A stretch of 64,000 nucleotides of DNA from Elymus sibiricus. Its lineage: Eukaryota; Streptophyta; Magnoliopsida; Poales; Poaceae. Made by a program: the position numbers and the translations under genes. The first letter of the stretch is position 1, and every line of letters begins with the position of its first letter. Location of the stretch: NCBI GenBank assembly GCA_039707655.1, contig CM077665.1, forward strand, positions 445,531,531 through 445,595,530, written 5' to 3'. The notes beneath the pieces were generated by a model. The model ran no database searches, had not been told where the DNA came from, and was given only the letters and a program-made list of their open reading frames with translations. This document shows positions 12,284 to 22,293 of this stretch, one piece after another.

Positions 12284-12632
12284 TCAGTAGTATGTATGCA
12301 CAAAACTACCAATATGAACTGATGACTTCGATTTGGCGAGCCTACTTGTCTTCTCCAACAGTTCAACTAAGGCCAAAGGACATGTTGCTTTGAGCTTAAC
12401 ATACCCTTGGCTTGTCATCATGTCATCCATTGCCCGTGTATCCAAATTGGCAATAAACCGAATGCATGCATCATTCAGCCTGCCGCAATGATGCCTATCA
12501 GCCAAAGCCACCATAGTCAGCACCGTCTTCACATCGATGTTCTTACAAAGGATGCTTTCACATATAATCTTCAACCTCTCCATTGCGTACCGATCCGCCG
12601 CGACAAGCAAATGGCTGACAACATCTCTATAG
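12284..12632 (-). pseudogene. MATH-BTB pseudogene copy 2, C-terminal half (split by CACTA)
   Basis: On the minus strand this encodes YRDVVSHLLVAADRYAMERL onwards, through ICESILCKNIDVKTVLTM to a stop at 12284. It is homologous to residues about 251-350 of the intact copy. The frame is open. It joins in frame to 19793-19991 if the CACTA element and one TAG duplication are removed (GRDA|YRDVVSH). Before that insertion this copy had an intact BTB and C-terminal region, but it already lacked its MATH part or lost it separately. Confidence 0.9.
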
Positions 12633-12871
12633 CACTAGTAGAAAACAGGCCTTTGGACCGGAGCATTAGTCCCGGTCGGGTTTTGCACCGGGACTAATGT
12701 GCCCACTAGTCCCGGTTCATGAGCCTATGCTTTAGTCCCGGTTCGTGAGGAACCTCTAGTCCCGGTTGGTGTTACCAACCGGGACTAAAGGGGTGGTGGC
12801 AGGGTTGCGGTGGGCTGGGGCCCATGCGAGACCCTTTAGTCCCGGTTGGTTACACCAACCGGGACTATAGA
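12633..12871. repeat. CACTA left subterminal repeats
   Basis: Repeated tagtcccggtt motifs occur in both orientations, including the palindrome tagtcccggttggt...accaaccgggacta at about 12758-12788 and again at about 12836-12867. In CACTA elements such subterminal motifs bind the TNPA-type protein; here they also form strong hairpins. Confidence 0.85.
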
Positions 12872-12886
12872 AATCCCTATATATAG
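12872..12886 (+). promoter_or_regulatory. TATA-like box behind the CACTA left end
   Basis: The motif cctatatatagatgc lies directly after the left subterminal repeats and is followed by a CT-rich leader (about 12905-12950). This is the layout expected for the promoter of the element's first gene, but no protein-coding transposase follows. Confidence 0.5.
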
Positions 12887-13107
12887 ATGCTTCTTTCAGC
12901 CCGAGCCCAAGCTCTCCTTTCTCTCCTCTTTGTTTTCTTCCTTCCCCTGAGCTCACGAGGATTTGCCAAGATTTGTGAAGATTGGAGGCACCCATCCATT
13001 TTTGCCAAGATTTGTGAAGATTGGAGGCACCCCATCGTTCTAAAAGGTTAGCAACTTCATCCTTTCATCTCTCATTACTGTTTGGGAGTAATTATGTGGG
13101 AGTTCAT

Positions 13108-15290
13108 TTGATTTATATGCATGCAATTTGAGCTCAAATCCTCTTCTTAGTTTGCATGTGTAGGTGTGGTTTACTTAGTGCCTTCCCGTCCCCGTCCTCA
13201 GTTTGAGCTCAAATCCTCTTCTTAGTTTGCATGTGTAGGCGACGTATTATATCTGGACGAAATCCTTAGTCTGGACAAAGTTCTCAGTCTAAACAAAGTT
13301 CTCAGTCTGGACGAAATCCTCAGTCTGGACAAAGTTCTCAGTCTAGACAAAGTTCTCGGTCTAAACAAAGTTCTCCGTCTAGACAAAAATATCAGTCTAA
13401 ATGTTCGGCAGATATGACATAACTATATGTTGTTTTATGAGAACTATGTATGAACTCTATGTATTTATTTTTGCAGTAATAACATTTTGATCACTATTAA
13501 TTCGGTCATTTCTCTATTCATGATGTTCTGTAATTGTTTTTGATATACTTAATTATATAATGCAGGATGTACGGTGATCGAGGGACTTCCGACGCACTTC
13601 GTTTAAGATAAGAAGTTTGAAGAAGTTTTATTATAAATTGAGATTGAATTTCAGAAGTTTCATTATAAATTGAGATAGAAATTTCAGAAGTTTTAAGATA
13701 AGAAGTTTCATTATAAATACATCATGCATTATAATTTTTTAATAAAAAAATAGGACTAGAAATAGAGAGTAAAAAAAATTACGTACTTTCGGTCTGTCGG
13801 AGCTCCTTGTGTGACTTTCATGTCTCTTCTTGACGGAGGAATCCCGACTGTTGTCGCGGGGGTCGTTTCCCTCTTCTTCTTCTCGCGATATATACCTTGG
13901 TATATTGAGCGAGAGAAGAAGGGGAAACGACCAGCACCGACGGTCGAAATATTAGTGTGAGGTAGTGTCCACCAACATACACCACCATATAAGTGTGAGA
14001 GAGTGCGCACCATACATACCATGAGGCATGAGAGTTTTTCTAAGGAAAACCTTGACAGACCGAAAGTCAAGCCATGTTGAATTAGGTCTATTTGGACATG
14101 TGTCAATATTATTGCACGGAACACCACCTTAATTACAAGTTAATAACATTTGATTTATATGCATGCAATTTGAGCTCAAATCCTCTTCTTAGTTTGCATG
14201 TGTAGGTGTGGTTTACTTAGTGCCTTCCCGTCCCCGTCCTCAGTTTGAGCTCAAATCCTCTTCTTAGTTTGCATGTGTAGGCGACGTATTATGTCTGGAC
14301 GAAATCCTCAGTCTGGACAAAGTTCTCAGTCTAAACAAAGTTCTCAGTCTGGACGAAATCCCCAGTCTGGACAAAGTTCTCAGTCTAGACAAAGTTCTCG
14401 GTCTAAACAAAGTTCTCCGTCTAGACAAAAATATCAGTCTAAATGTTCGGCAGATATGACATAACTATATGTTGTTTTATGAGAACTATGTATAAACTCT
14501 ATGTATTTATTTTTGCAGTAATAACATTTTGATCACTATTAATTCGGTCATTTCTCTATTCATGATGTTCTGTAATTGTTTTTGATATACTTAATTATAT
14601 AATGCAGGATGTACGGTGACCGAGGCACTTCCGACGCACTTCATTTAAGATAAGAAGTTTGAAGAAGTTTTATTATAAATTGAGATAGTATTTCATAAGT
14701 TTCATTATAAATTGAGATAGAATTTTAAAAGTTTCATTATAAATTGAGATAGAAATTTCAGAAGTTTTAAGATAAGAAGTTTCATTATAAATACATCATG
14801 CATTATAATTTTTTAATAAAAAATAGGACTAGAAATTTTTAATAAAAAAATTACGTACTTTTGGTCTGTCGGAGCTCCTTGTGTGACTTTCATGTCTCTT
14901 CTTGATGGAGGAATCCCGACTGTTGTCGCGCGGGTCGTTTCTCTCTTCTTCTTTCTCGCGATATATACATTGGTATATTGCGCGAGAGAAGAAGGGGAAA
15001 CGACCAGCACCGACGGTCGAAATATTAGTGTGAGGTAGTGTCCACCAACATACACCATCATATAAGTGTGAGAGAGTGCGCACCATACACACCATGAGGC
15101 ATGAGAGTTTTTCTAAGGAAAACCTTGACAGACCGAAAGTCAAGCCAGAATTAGGTCTATTTAGACATGTGTCAATGTTATTGCAGGGAACACCACCTTA
15201 ATTACAAGTTAATAACATTTGATTTATATGCATGCAATTTGAGCTCAAATCCTCTTCTTAGTTTGCATGTGTAGGTTTGGTTTACTGCAT
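13108..15290 (+). repeat. Tandem 1.05-kb repeats inside the CACTA element
   Basis: Two long copies (about 13108-14149 and 14150-15215) start with gatttatatgcatgcaattt and are nearly identical. A third truncated copy follows to about 15290. Each long copy contains an 18-bp minisatellite (unit agtctggacaaagttctc, about 13250-13410 and 14292-14445) and a hairpin (13861-13932 and 14933-15005). Each ends with a segment also found at about 17868-18030, upstream of the B3-like gene. The minisatellite encodes a repeating Ser-Gln-rich hexapeptide and is open in copy 2 (14273-14464). Confidence 0.9.
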
Positions 15291-15376
15291 GTGTAGGTGT
15301 AGGTGAGCCTCTTGTTCTTATCCTTTTTAATTTGTAAAAAAAATCTTATGTAGATAGTTAATTGTTCTTATCCTTT

Positions 15377-16555
15377 TTCATTTGTACTGCTTTTCAATTT
15401 CAGGGTCATTCGACGCAAAAAAAAAATCATTAAATGCATGAAAAATAGCAAATGAAGTTAGAAAGAGTTGAAATTTAAGGAACGTGGCTTTGAATGGTGC
15501 ACATTATTGAATGCACAAAAAGTCTGTACTTGAAATAAGTTTAAAGAAATTAAATGCCTTTGTAACAGATGAGTTTTCGTCCGAAACCCTTATACTTCGA
15601 AGGAGATGGTCCAATTTTTACACGAAGTGCATCTAGTTTTTGCCGTAACCCTCTCAACTTTTTAGCACATGCTATGTGGGTGAAATGATGACACCATGCC
15701 AAGTTTCAACCTTTTGAGAGTTCATTTGTACTGCTTTTCAATTTCAGGGTTATTCGGCGCAAAAAAATCATTAAATGCATGAAAAATAGCAAATGAAGTT
15801 AGAAATGGTTGAAATTTGAGGATGTGGCTTTGAATGGTGCACATTGAATGCACAAAAAGTCTGTACTTGAAATAAGTTTAAAAAAATTAAATGCCTTTGT
15901 AACAGATGAGTTTTCGTCCGAAACCCTTATACTTCGAAGGAGATGGTCCAGTTTGTACACAAAGTGCATCTAGTTTTTGCCGTAACCCTCTCAACTTTTT
16001 AGCACATGCTATGTGGGTGAAATGATGATACCATGCCAAGTTTCAACCTTTTCAGAGTTCATTTGTACTGCTTTACAATTTTAGGGTCATTCGGCGCAAA
16101 AAAAATCATTATGCATGAAAAATAGCAAATGAAGTTAGAAAGGGTTAAAATTTGAGGATGTGGCTTTGAATGGTGCATATTGAATGCACGAAAAGTCTGT
16201 ACTTGAAATAAGTTAAAAAAAATTAAATGCCTTTGTAACAGATGAGTTTTCGTCCGAAACCCTTATACTTCGAAGGAGATGGTCCAGTTTGTACACGAAG
16301 TGCATCCAGTTTTTACCGTAACCCTCTCAAATTTTTAGCACATGCTATGTGGGTGAAATGATGATACCATGCGAAGTTTCTACTTTTTTAGATTTCATTT
16401 ATAGTGCTTTTTAATTTCAGGGTCATTTAGCTCAAAAAAATCATTAAATGCATGAAAAATAGCAAATGAAGTTAGAAAGGGTTAAAATTTGAAGATGTGG
16501 CTTTGAATGGTGCATATTGAATGCACAAAAAGTCTGGAGTTCATTTGGGTGATTT
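15377..16555. repeat. Four tandem 340-bp repeats inside the CACTA element
   Basis: Copies start near 15378, 15722, 16059 and 16395 (periods 344, 337 and 336), each with tcatttgtactgcttt...cagggtcattcggc. The last copy is shortened. The units share features such as aatgcatgaaaaatagcaaa and gagttttcgtccgaaaccc. There is no coding potential. Confidence 0.9.
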
Positions 16556-16940
16556 TGATTAAAACAAATGAAGATATACAACTAAAAGAGTTAAACAGAA
16601 TCTGATTTTGATTAAAACACCTATTTAAATTATCCTAAAAATTCCCAAGTTTAACATAATGATAAAACATACTAATATTAAACAATAGGAAAAACAATCA
16701 CTCAAAAATCTATTTTTAAACTAAAGTTATTCACAAATTAGTGATTCACACAAATTTCAAATGAATTCAAATTTAAACTATTTAAAGTTGAAAACTACTG
16801 GCACTAACAGTAAGTTTGTAATTGTTTTGACCTAAAGTAAAAAAAAATTTATTAAAAAACTATAAATATTCTAACAGTTATGCCAAATCTAAAAACAGAA
16901 ATTAGAAAAACAAAACAAAACAAAACAAAAAAGAGAAAGT
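16556..16940. other. AT-rich stretch inside the CACTA element, nothing recognised
   Basis: This is A/T-rich sequence with short runs of aaaacaaaac near 16912-16930. No ORF, repeat family or site is recognised. Confidence 0.4.
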
Positions 16941-16942
16941 AC

Positions 16943-17105
16943 AGCTTTAGTCCCGGTTGGTGCTACCAACCGGGACTAAAGGTCCCTTCCCGCGCGGAAT
17001 TTGGGCCGCCGAAAAGATGGGCATTAGTCCCGGTTGGTAGCACCAACCGGGACTAAAGGGTAGTCCTTTAGTCCCGGTTGGTAGCACTAACCGGGACTAA
17101 AGGTC
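16943..17105. repeat. Internal cluster of CACTA subterminal repeats
   Basis: Three palindromes of the type tagtcccggttggt...accaaccgggacta lie in the middle of the element, at about 16948-16980, 17025-17058 and 17069-17101. They are followed by a TATA-like ctataagcac (about 17112) and a CT-rich leader. This copies the layout of the true left end and suggests a fused or nested second 5' end. Confidence 0.85.
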
Positions 17106-17159
17106 TAGTGTCTATAAGCACACACTTGGAAAAATTCCCCAACCTCTCCCATTCTCCCC

Positions 17160-17412
17160 AGATCGACGCCGATGCCGCCAGGCTGCTGCTCATCGCCGTC
17201 GTCGCCAGGCTGCCGCTCGTCGTCGACGCCGTCGCCGTCGCCCCGCCCCGACGTCGCCAGGCTGCCGCTCGTTGCCGTCACCGCTCGTCGCCAGGCCGCC
17301 GCACATCGCCGTCGCGGTCGCCGTCGCTGCTCGTCGCCGTCGCCCTGCCCCGACGCCGCCAGGCTGCCGCTCGTCGCCGTCGCGCCGCTCTCCTCGTCAG
17401 CCCCCCGGTGAG
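17160..17412. repeat. GC-rich minisatellite, possible first exon of the CACTA gene
   Basis: Imperfect repeats built on gccaggctgccgctcgtcgcc fill about 250 bp. The stretch is open in several frames with low-complexity Ala/Arg/Ser/Pro products, so I do not call a protein. It lies between the TATA-like site and the B3-like coding exons and may be a non-coding or degenerate first exon. Confidence 0.5.
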
Positions 17413-17559
17413 CTCCCCGCATTGATAGATGATAGATGATGACGATGGAGGATATATGATTTTCTGTAGTAATTTTGTTAGATGATGATGATTTTCTATA
17501 GTAATTTTGTCAGATGATGATAATTTTTTCTGTTAGATGATTTTGTTAAATTATGATGC

Positions 17560-17756
17560 TTTTCATGTTTTAGTTTTAGTTGTTTTAGGTAATTAAGTGT
17601 TCATATTGTTTTAGTTAATTTAGTTGTTTTATGTTTTAGTTGTTTTAGTTGTTTAGTTTTTTTTATGTTTTAGTTAATTTAGTTGTTTTATGTTTTAGTT
17701 GTTTTATGTTTTAGTTGTTTTAGTTCTTTAGTTTTTTTATGTTTTAGTTGGAAATA
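17560..17756. repeat. T-rich minisatellite gttttagttgttttatg
   Basis: A simple, imperfect tandem array of about 17-20 bp units (gttttagttgttttatgttttag and variants) lies in the putative leader intron of the CACTA-borne gene. Confidence 0.7.
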
Positions 17757-18137
17757 ATGTAGTATCGTCGGTCGTCGGTGACGCGATATCGAGGAGTCCC
17801 CGACGATCGTCGGTGAGGGAGAGTCCCCGACGATCGTTGGTGAGGAGTCCCCGATGATCGCCGGTGAGAGAGTGCGCACCAACACACCATGAGATATGAG
17901 AGTTATTTAAGGAAAGCCTTGACAGACCGAAAGTAATAATCAATTTATATGTCATGTGCGTATGTTATTGCAATTAGGTCTATTTGGTCATGTGCGTATG
18001 TTATTGCAGGGAACACCTCCTTGTGCCTATGTTTTGCCGGAATGTTGATTTATTTCCGTTCCGGCAAATTTTAGGCGCTCAATATGTCTTACATTGGCAA
18101 TGGTCATGCCGTAATTTTTGAATCATGAACACAGGAA

Positions 18138-19332
18138 ATGTCGTCGTCTGATGACGACGATAGGATCCAAGCGTGTGAACTCTGCGGCGAAGATAAGGGT
18201 CTTTGCGACCAGCCTGGGCTGCGAGACGACAGGTTCTTCACCATCAAGCTTGATGAGACCTTCGATGTTTCTACGGTACGCAACGATGACAAGTGTTTTT
18301 TCGTAATTAAGCATGACTTCTGTTTCTTTGCTTCAACGTGTAATTTCTGTTTTATACAATTCGACTAGTTCATCCCCTGTCATGCAAGACGGTATTTTTT
18401 GGAGAGGCTTGGTTTCGAAGAGCACGAGAGTTTCGAGACGAGGAGAGCCAACCTGAGGACTAAACATGGTCACACATTTCTGGTCAAAGTAATGAATGCA
18501 GTTAATAACACAGAATTAGGGTGCTCAAATTGGGAAGCTCTTTGCAAGGCATATGGATTTCAGGAGGATATGGAAATAACCTTCGATCTTCGTCCTGAAG
18601 ATCATATTGAAGGTAACATCGACATTTGGGTGGATGTCGATATGCTTCCTGTTTTACCTCCATGTGAGTTTATCAACCATGCATATTTGTCAAGTAATTT
18701 GCATTCTATATTTAAAAATAGTTGGTGTTTATCCATACTAAATTTGTTAATTTATAATTTACAACTTATTTCGTTTCTTCGAGTGAAACACAGAAAATAA
18801 TTGGCACGACACACTACACCTATGGATCACATCTAACTTGGGAGGAGAAGGATGATCTTATCAACTTTGTTATTGATGTCCTAGTTGGTAGGGAGATCTT
18901 CCCGTATAATTTGGGAACTGGCCCAAATTATACATTGTACAGGACACTAGTGCATAGGTTGAGGGCGGATGACATTCGCCGAAATATCTTGGTAAGAGTT
19001 GCTAATTAAGTACACTACTATTGCGTAAATGGTATTGATTACATTGCTAACTAGGCTACTATTATGTTCTTAAACAGAAACTGCCAAATGAAGTTGTGCC
19101 TCCGTTGATGCAAGCCGAAGGTAATATGACAATTAAAAGCCCTATGAGGCCCCAGTTCTCTTTTGCATACTCGACTGAGCGCAAACCACCAAGACGGCTC
19201 CAAATTGAAGCATGGGGAGAAATAAAGAAGGATCGCAAGCCACAAGTTGGAGACCGTTGGATCTCTTTGCTTCATCATGGAGACATAGGTGTTATTCTGT
19301 TTTATGTCATTTTACCTAGGAGGGAGGACTAG
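18138..19332 (+). CDS. B3-like protein gene carried by the CACTA element
   Basis: Four exons are visible: 18138-18275, 18369-18663, 18794-18991 and 19078-19332, with GT-AG borders. The product starts MSSSDDDDRIQACELCGEDK and continues FFTIKLDETFDVST, RRYFLERLGFEEHESFETRR, then WEALCKAYGFQEDMEITFDL. That pattern resembles a plant B3 DNA-binding fold, followed by a weaker second repeat ending in HHGDIGVILFYVILPRRED. Proteins of this family are common in Triticeae annotations and are often located in CACTA elements; a role in binding the subterminal repeats is possible but is inference. The junction of exons 2 and 3 is out of phase as read (exon 2 ends one base into a codon, exon 3 opens in phase 0), giving an early stop. 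The gene may therefore be defective or use another donor. Confidence 0.6.
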
Positions 19333-19604
19333 GTCCTATGAGAGAAAAGTTTTTCTGGTTTATATTAACTTGCATGATCGATTAGGATGATTATTATTAT
19401 GATGTTTTTTTGTTTTATGAGATTTTAACTTGGTATGATTAAGATGATGATGAGTTGTTAGATGAGTAAGATGATGATGAGTTATATGACATATATTTGA
19501 TTAAAGTGGATGGATGCAAGTGATCATGTTGAATTAGAGGAAAAAATTAAATGAAAACACAAAATGAAAAGGAAAAATAAACAATGAAGCCTTAACCGCT
19601 AAAC
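19333..19604. other. Non-coding 3' part of the CACTA element
   Basis: AT-rich sequence with repeats of gatgatgatgagt near 19440-19490. It is probably the 3'UTR of the B3-like gene. No ORF is present. Confidence 0.4.
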
Positions 19605-19792
19605 CTTTAGTCCCGGTTGGGTCCCCGGCCCACCGCGGGTGCAGCCGACCACGTGGCATGGGTTTAGTCCCAGTTCCTAGCCAACCGGGACTAAAGGCTT
19701 GGACCCTTTAGTACCTATACATTAGTCCCGGTTGGGGAACCGGGACTAAAGGCCCTTCCCAATCGGGACTAATGGCCTGTTTTTTACTAGTG
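19605..19792. repeat. CACTA right subterminal repeats
   Basis: tagtcccggttggg and inverted accgggactaaagg motifs occur at about 19609, 19664-19695 and 19724-19775, ending in the terminal inverted repeat. Confidence 0.85.
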
Positions 19793-19991
19793 TAGGCATC
19801 ACGTCCAATATGATCCATGGCAGGCAGTGAATCGGTGTATATAAAACGAAGCAGGGCCTCGAACACAGCGGGCTGCATGTCCTTGATGGCAATACAACTC
19901 ATGTCCTTTTCTCTCATCGCGCCACACAACTGTGCTTTGAACACTGGCGATCGCATCGCGAGCACCAGCTTGTGCGCGGGAAAGACCTCTG
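19793..19991 (-). pseudogene. MATH-BTB pseudogene copy 2, N-terminal BTB half (split by CACTA)
   Basis: On the minus strand this encodes FPAHKLVLAMRSPVFKAQL through MQPAVFEALLRFIYTDSL to GRDAY, homologous to residues about 188-251 of the intact copy. It runs straight into the CACTA element at 19792. Homology stops at about 19991, where unrelated sequence begins, so the MATH domain and the first part of the BTB domain are gone. The frame is open, and the second half is at 12284-12632. Confidence 0.9.
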
Positions 19992-20398
19992 ATTTTCACA
20001 TGATGGGTCGGCCAGGAATCTCACCAATTGACAAGTTTTTCTACCTGTTGAGTATGGTTGCGCTGTCTCTTTCACCTAAGCAAACCATGCCTTAAAATCA
20101 TTGCGATGCACACAACCATAACTTTGTCCAAAATATGAGGTTCTTTTGTTGCAAGTATTGCTTGGACTTGCTCTTCGGTGTGAAAACCCATCATCTGGCC
20201 TTAGTGGTTGAATCCATCAATGACTGCTCAAAAGTGCACATAAACTTTAAGCAGTGATTTTTTTTTTGGTGGGGGCTTCTCAAATTTTATTTGTGGCTGA
20301 AGCTTTGCAAGAATATCAAATATTTGATCATGTTTGATGTCCTAAAGTTTCAGTTTTTTTTTCTTAATTTACTGTTCATGAAGGTGTAGGGGAACCCG
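19992..20398. other. Spacer, no gene seen
   Basis: This lies where the MATH part of copy 2 would be expected, but nothing here resembles the intact copy. No ORF or repeat family is recognised. Confidence 0.4.
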
Positions 20399-20407
20399 GG
20401 AGCAATC

Positions 20408-20811
20408 GGCAAAATGGATAAATCTGACCTAAAGACGTAACTATTTCACAAAATGAACCTATTCCGATTTTTTTTCACTCACGTAACCCTTTTGTGTGGC
20501 GCCCGACACCAAGGCGCCACACCATATTGTGTGGCGCCTTTGCCTCAGGCGCCACACTACACTGTGTGACGCCATTGTCTTAGGCGCCACACTAGGTTTC
20601 AGGCGCCACACAACGTAATGTCGGGCGTCACACAGTGTAGTGTGATGCCTAAGGCAAAGGCGCCACACAACGTAATGTCGGGCGTCACACAATGTAGTGT
20701 GATGCCTAAGGCAAAGGCGCCACACAAAAGGGTTACGTGAGTGAATTTTTTCCGGAATAGGTCCACTTTGTGAAATAGATACGTCTATGGGTGAGATTTG
20801 TCCATTTTGCC
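20408..20811. mobile_element. Mutator-type MITE (404 bp) with 9-bp target duplication
   Basis: Inverted ends of about 100 bp start GGCAAAATGGATAAATCT at 20408 and end with the imperfect reverse complement at 20811. The 9-bp direct repeat ggagcaatc flanks it at 20399-20407 and 20812-20820, which fits a MULE-type insertion. The centre is built of palindromic gtgtggcgcc / ggcgccacac units. Confidence 0.9.
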
Positions 20812-20820
20812 GGAGCAATC

Positions 20821-21070
20821 ACACCTTTCTCCACATAGAAGTGTGGTAGTGCAGACCTTTTTTATTTTTGGATGGACAATAAGAGTTATGATTGTGTTCA
20901 AGTGTGATACATATAGTTCAACAAGATAACATTTATATGTTGGTGTAGAATGCTAAATACCCACATCTTGACAAAATGAAATCGTTGGCACGACATAACT
21001 ATTTTCTTTTCTGAAGGATCGGATATATTATTACGAGCTAGACACTCATTATAGAAGGATGCAAAGCTAT
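20821..21070. other. 3' flank of MATH-BTB copy 3
   Basis: From about 20888 the sequence ('tgatacatatagttcaacaa', then 'cttgacaaaatgaaatcgttgg' near 20968) matches the 3' flanks at about 12050-12140 and 23175-23290. This supports an origin by block duplication. There is no coding sequence. Confidence 0.6.
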
Positions 21071-21210
21071 TTATGGGACTAAACTGCAATTGTGAGATGA
21101 AGACATTGATTTGTCAATCTTGCATGTTGATGTCTTCTCCCACAATTGTACTAAAACCAAAGGACATGTTGCTTTGAGCTCAACATATCCTTGGCCTGCG
21201 ATCACATGTG
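21071..21210 (-). pseudogene. MATH-BTB pseudogene copy 3, C-terminal stub
   Basis: On the minus strand GQGYVELKATCPLVLVQLWE is followed by a Ser/Lys-rich tail and a stop at 21071-21073. It matches residues about 325-360 of the intact copy. Homology ends abruptly at about 21208, where unrelated sequence starts. Only the last 40 or so codons remain. Confidence 0.8.
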
Positions 21211-21714
21211 ATGTAGCACAAACTTAGCGAGATGCTAATTTGTGCGTGTAGATGGCCCGACCTTTCACGGTGATACTTGATGAGTAGTTCGTCCCCGCGG
21301 TCCTCCTCGCAACCTCCAATAACAATCTCTAGCCGTGCACGATCAGTACACGAACAAAGATAATGATCTCCTTGGATCAGCACGTAGGTGCTGATGTGAT
21401 GATCAACCCTCCGCCGCTAGTAAATTTCCTCGATGAGAAAATCACAGATAAACACACAATATGGTCGTCCCCGACTCTTCTATATATTTCATAACTCGAA
21501 TAAACTAAAACTCATCTCGTCCCCCGATTACAAGGCCGTAGCCTGGCTTTTTATATGCCAGAAGCAATACGTCAACTCCAAGCCTAGCAACTTAGACTCC
21601 AACTCCCTCACGTCATGTGCTAACAAGGAAAAACAAATCCTAACAAAGAACGGAAAAGGACTCACGTACGTGCTAGCTAGCTAGCTCGTTTGACTCACAC
21701 AAAGGGATAAGAAT

Positions 21715-22293
21715 CTAACAAATCTGCAGCAGGATTCTACGTATCTCAACCTGATACGGTGGGGTACGAAAATTAGGCTCCACCGAAGCCAGCGCTGGCT
21801 CCGCTTTAACCTCCTGCATTTTCTTGTAAGACGCTTGATGTCGTTCTGATTCCTTTTTACTATTCTGAAAACCAATTTGACCTCTTGCCATTTTATGCAT
21901 ACGTGACTTTTCTTCTCTCTTCTCTTTGATCAAACATATTTGTACATCTTTACACCCCATGTGTGTAGGCCTCTGCACTACCGTGCCAATGATAGCTCTT
22001 TGTCCCAATGCATGTGTCACATAATTGGTTTTTGGTCTGCTAATTATATGGCTGATTCTCGGTCCGCATAATTGACGTATACGCCCATCCTTTCCTTGCT
22101 GAAATCTGATCACATACATATCATTATTTTCAATTATTTTTTCATGGTTTGACTTCTTAACCAACTCAGCATGAGTAGCATCAACAATCAACGGTGTCAC
22201 GTTTGTATCAACATGTTCCACTTTGGCATGACTTTTGAGGCTAGCTACATCTTTACTTTTTATTTTTATTGATTTGATTATGTGCATCATCAC
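21715..22293 (-). CDS. Unrecognised ORF, 192 aa
   Basis: A single uninterrupted frame on the minus strand encodes a basic, Lys/Arg/Gln-rich protein (for example SRMHKMARGQIGFQNSKKES; the middle part includes RIRQLCGPRISHIISRPK). There is no signal peptide, membrane segment or domain that I recognise. It lies in foreign sequence next to the truncated MATH-BTB copy 3. The surrounding segment (about 21213-22333) begins TGTAGCAC and ends TGTTACA, which hints at an LTR-like unit, but no target duplication was found. It may be a retroelement gag-like remnant or a host fragment. Confidence 0.3.
   Translation of the reverse strand: MMMHIIKSIKIKSKDVASLKSHAKVEHVDTNVTPLIVDATHAELVKKSNHEKIIENNDMYVIRFQQGKDGRIRQLCGPRISHIISRPKTNYVTHALGQRAIIGTVVQRPTHMGCKDVQICLIKEKREEKSRMHKMARGQIGFQNSKKESERHQASYKKMQEVKAEPALASVEPNFRTPPYQVEIRRILLQIC

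Larger units (their letters stand above)
12633..19792 (+). mobile_element. CACTA transposon (7,160 bp) with TAG target duplication
   Basis: The ends are CACTAGTAGAAAACAGG at 12633 and the inverted match CCTGTTTTTTACTAGTG ending at 19792. The 3-bp target duplication is TAG (12630-12632 and 19793-19795). Subterminal regions hold many copies of tagtcccggttggt and its inverse. Inside are two 1.05-kb tandem units, four 340-bp tandem units, a GC-rich minisatellite and a B3-like gene on the plus strand. I see no TNP2-like transposase, so the element is probably non-autonomous and mobilised in trans. It sits in a MATH-BTB reading frame. Confidence 0.95.

Noticed and set aside
13250..14450. CRISPR-like short repeats
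   Set aside because: The units are contiguous 18-bp minisatellite repeats without unique spacers, in a plant transposon.
17078..17425. 115-codon frame in the CACTA minisatellite
   Set aside because: The frame is open because of repeated GC-rich units. Several frames are open at once and the product is simple sequence.
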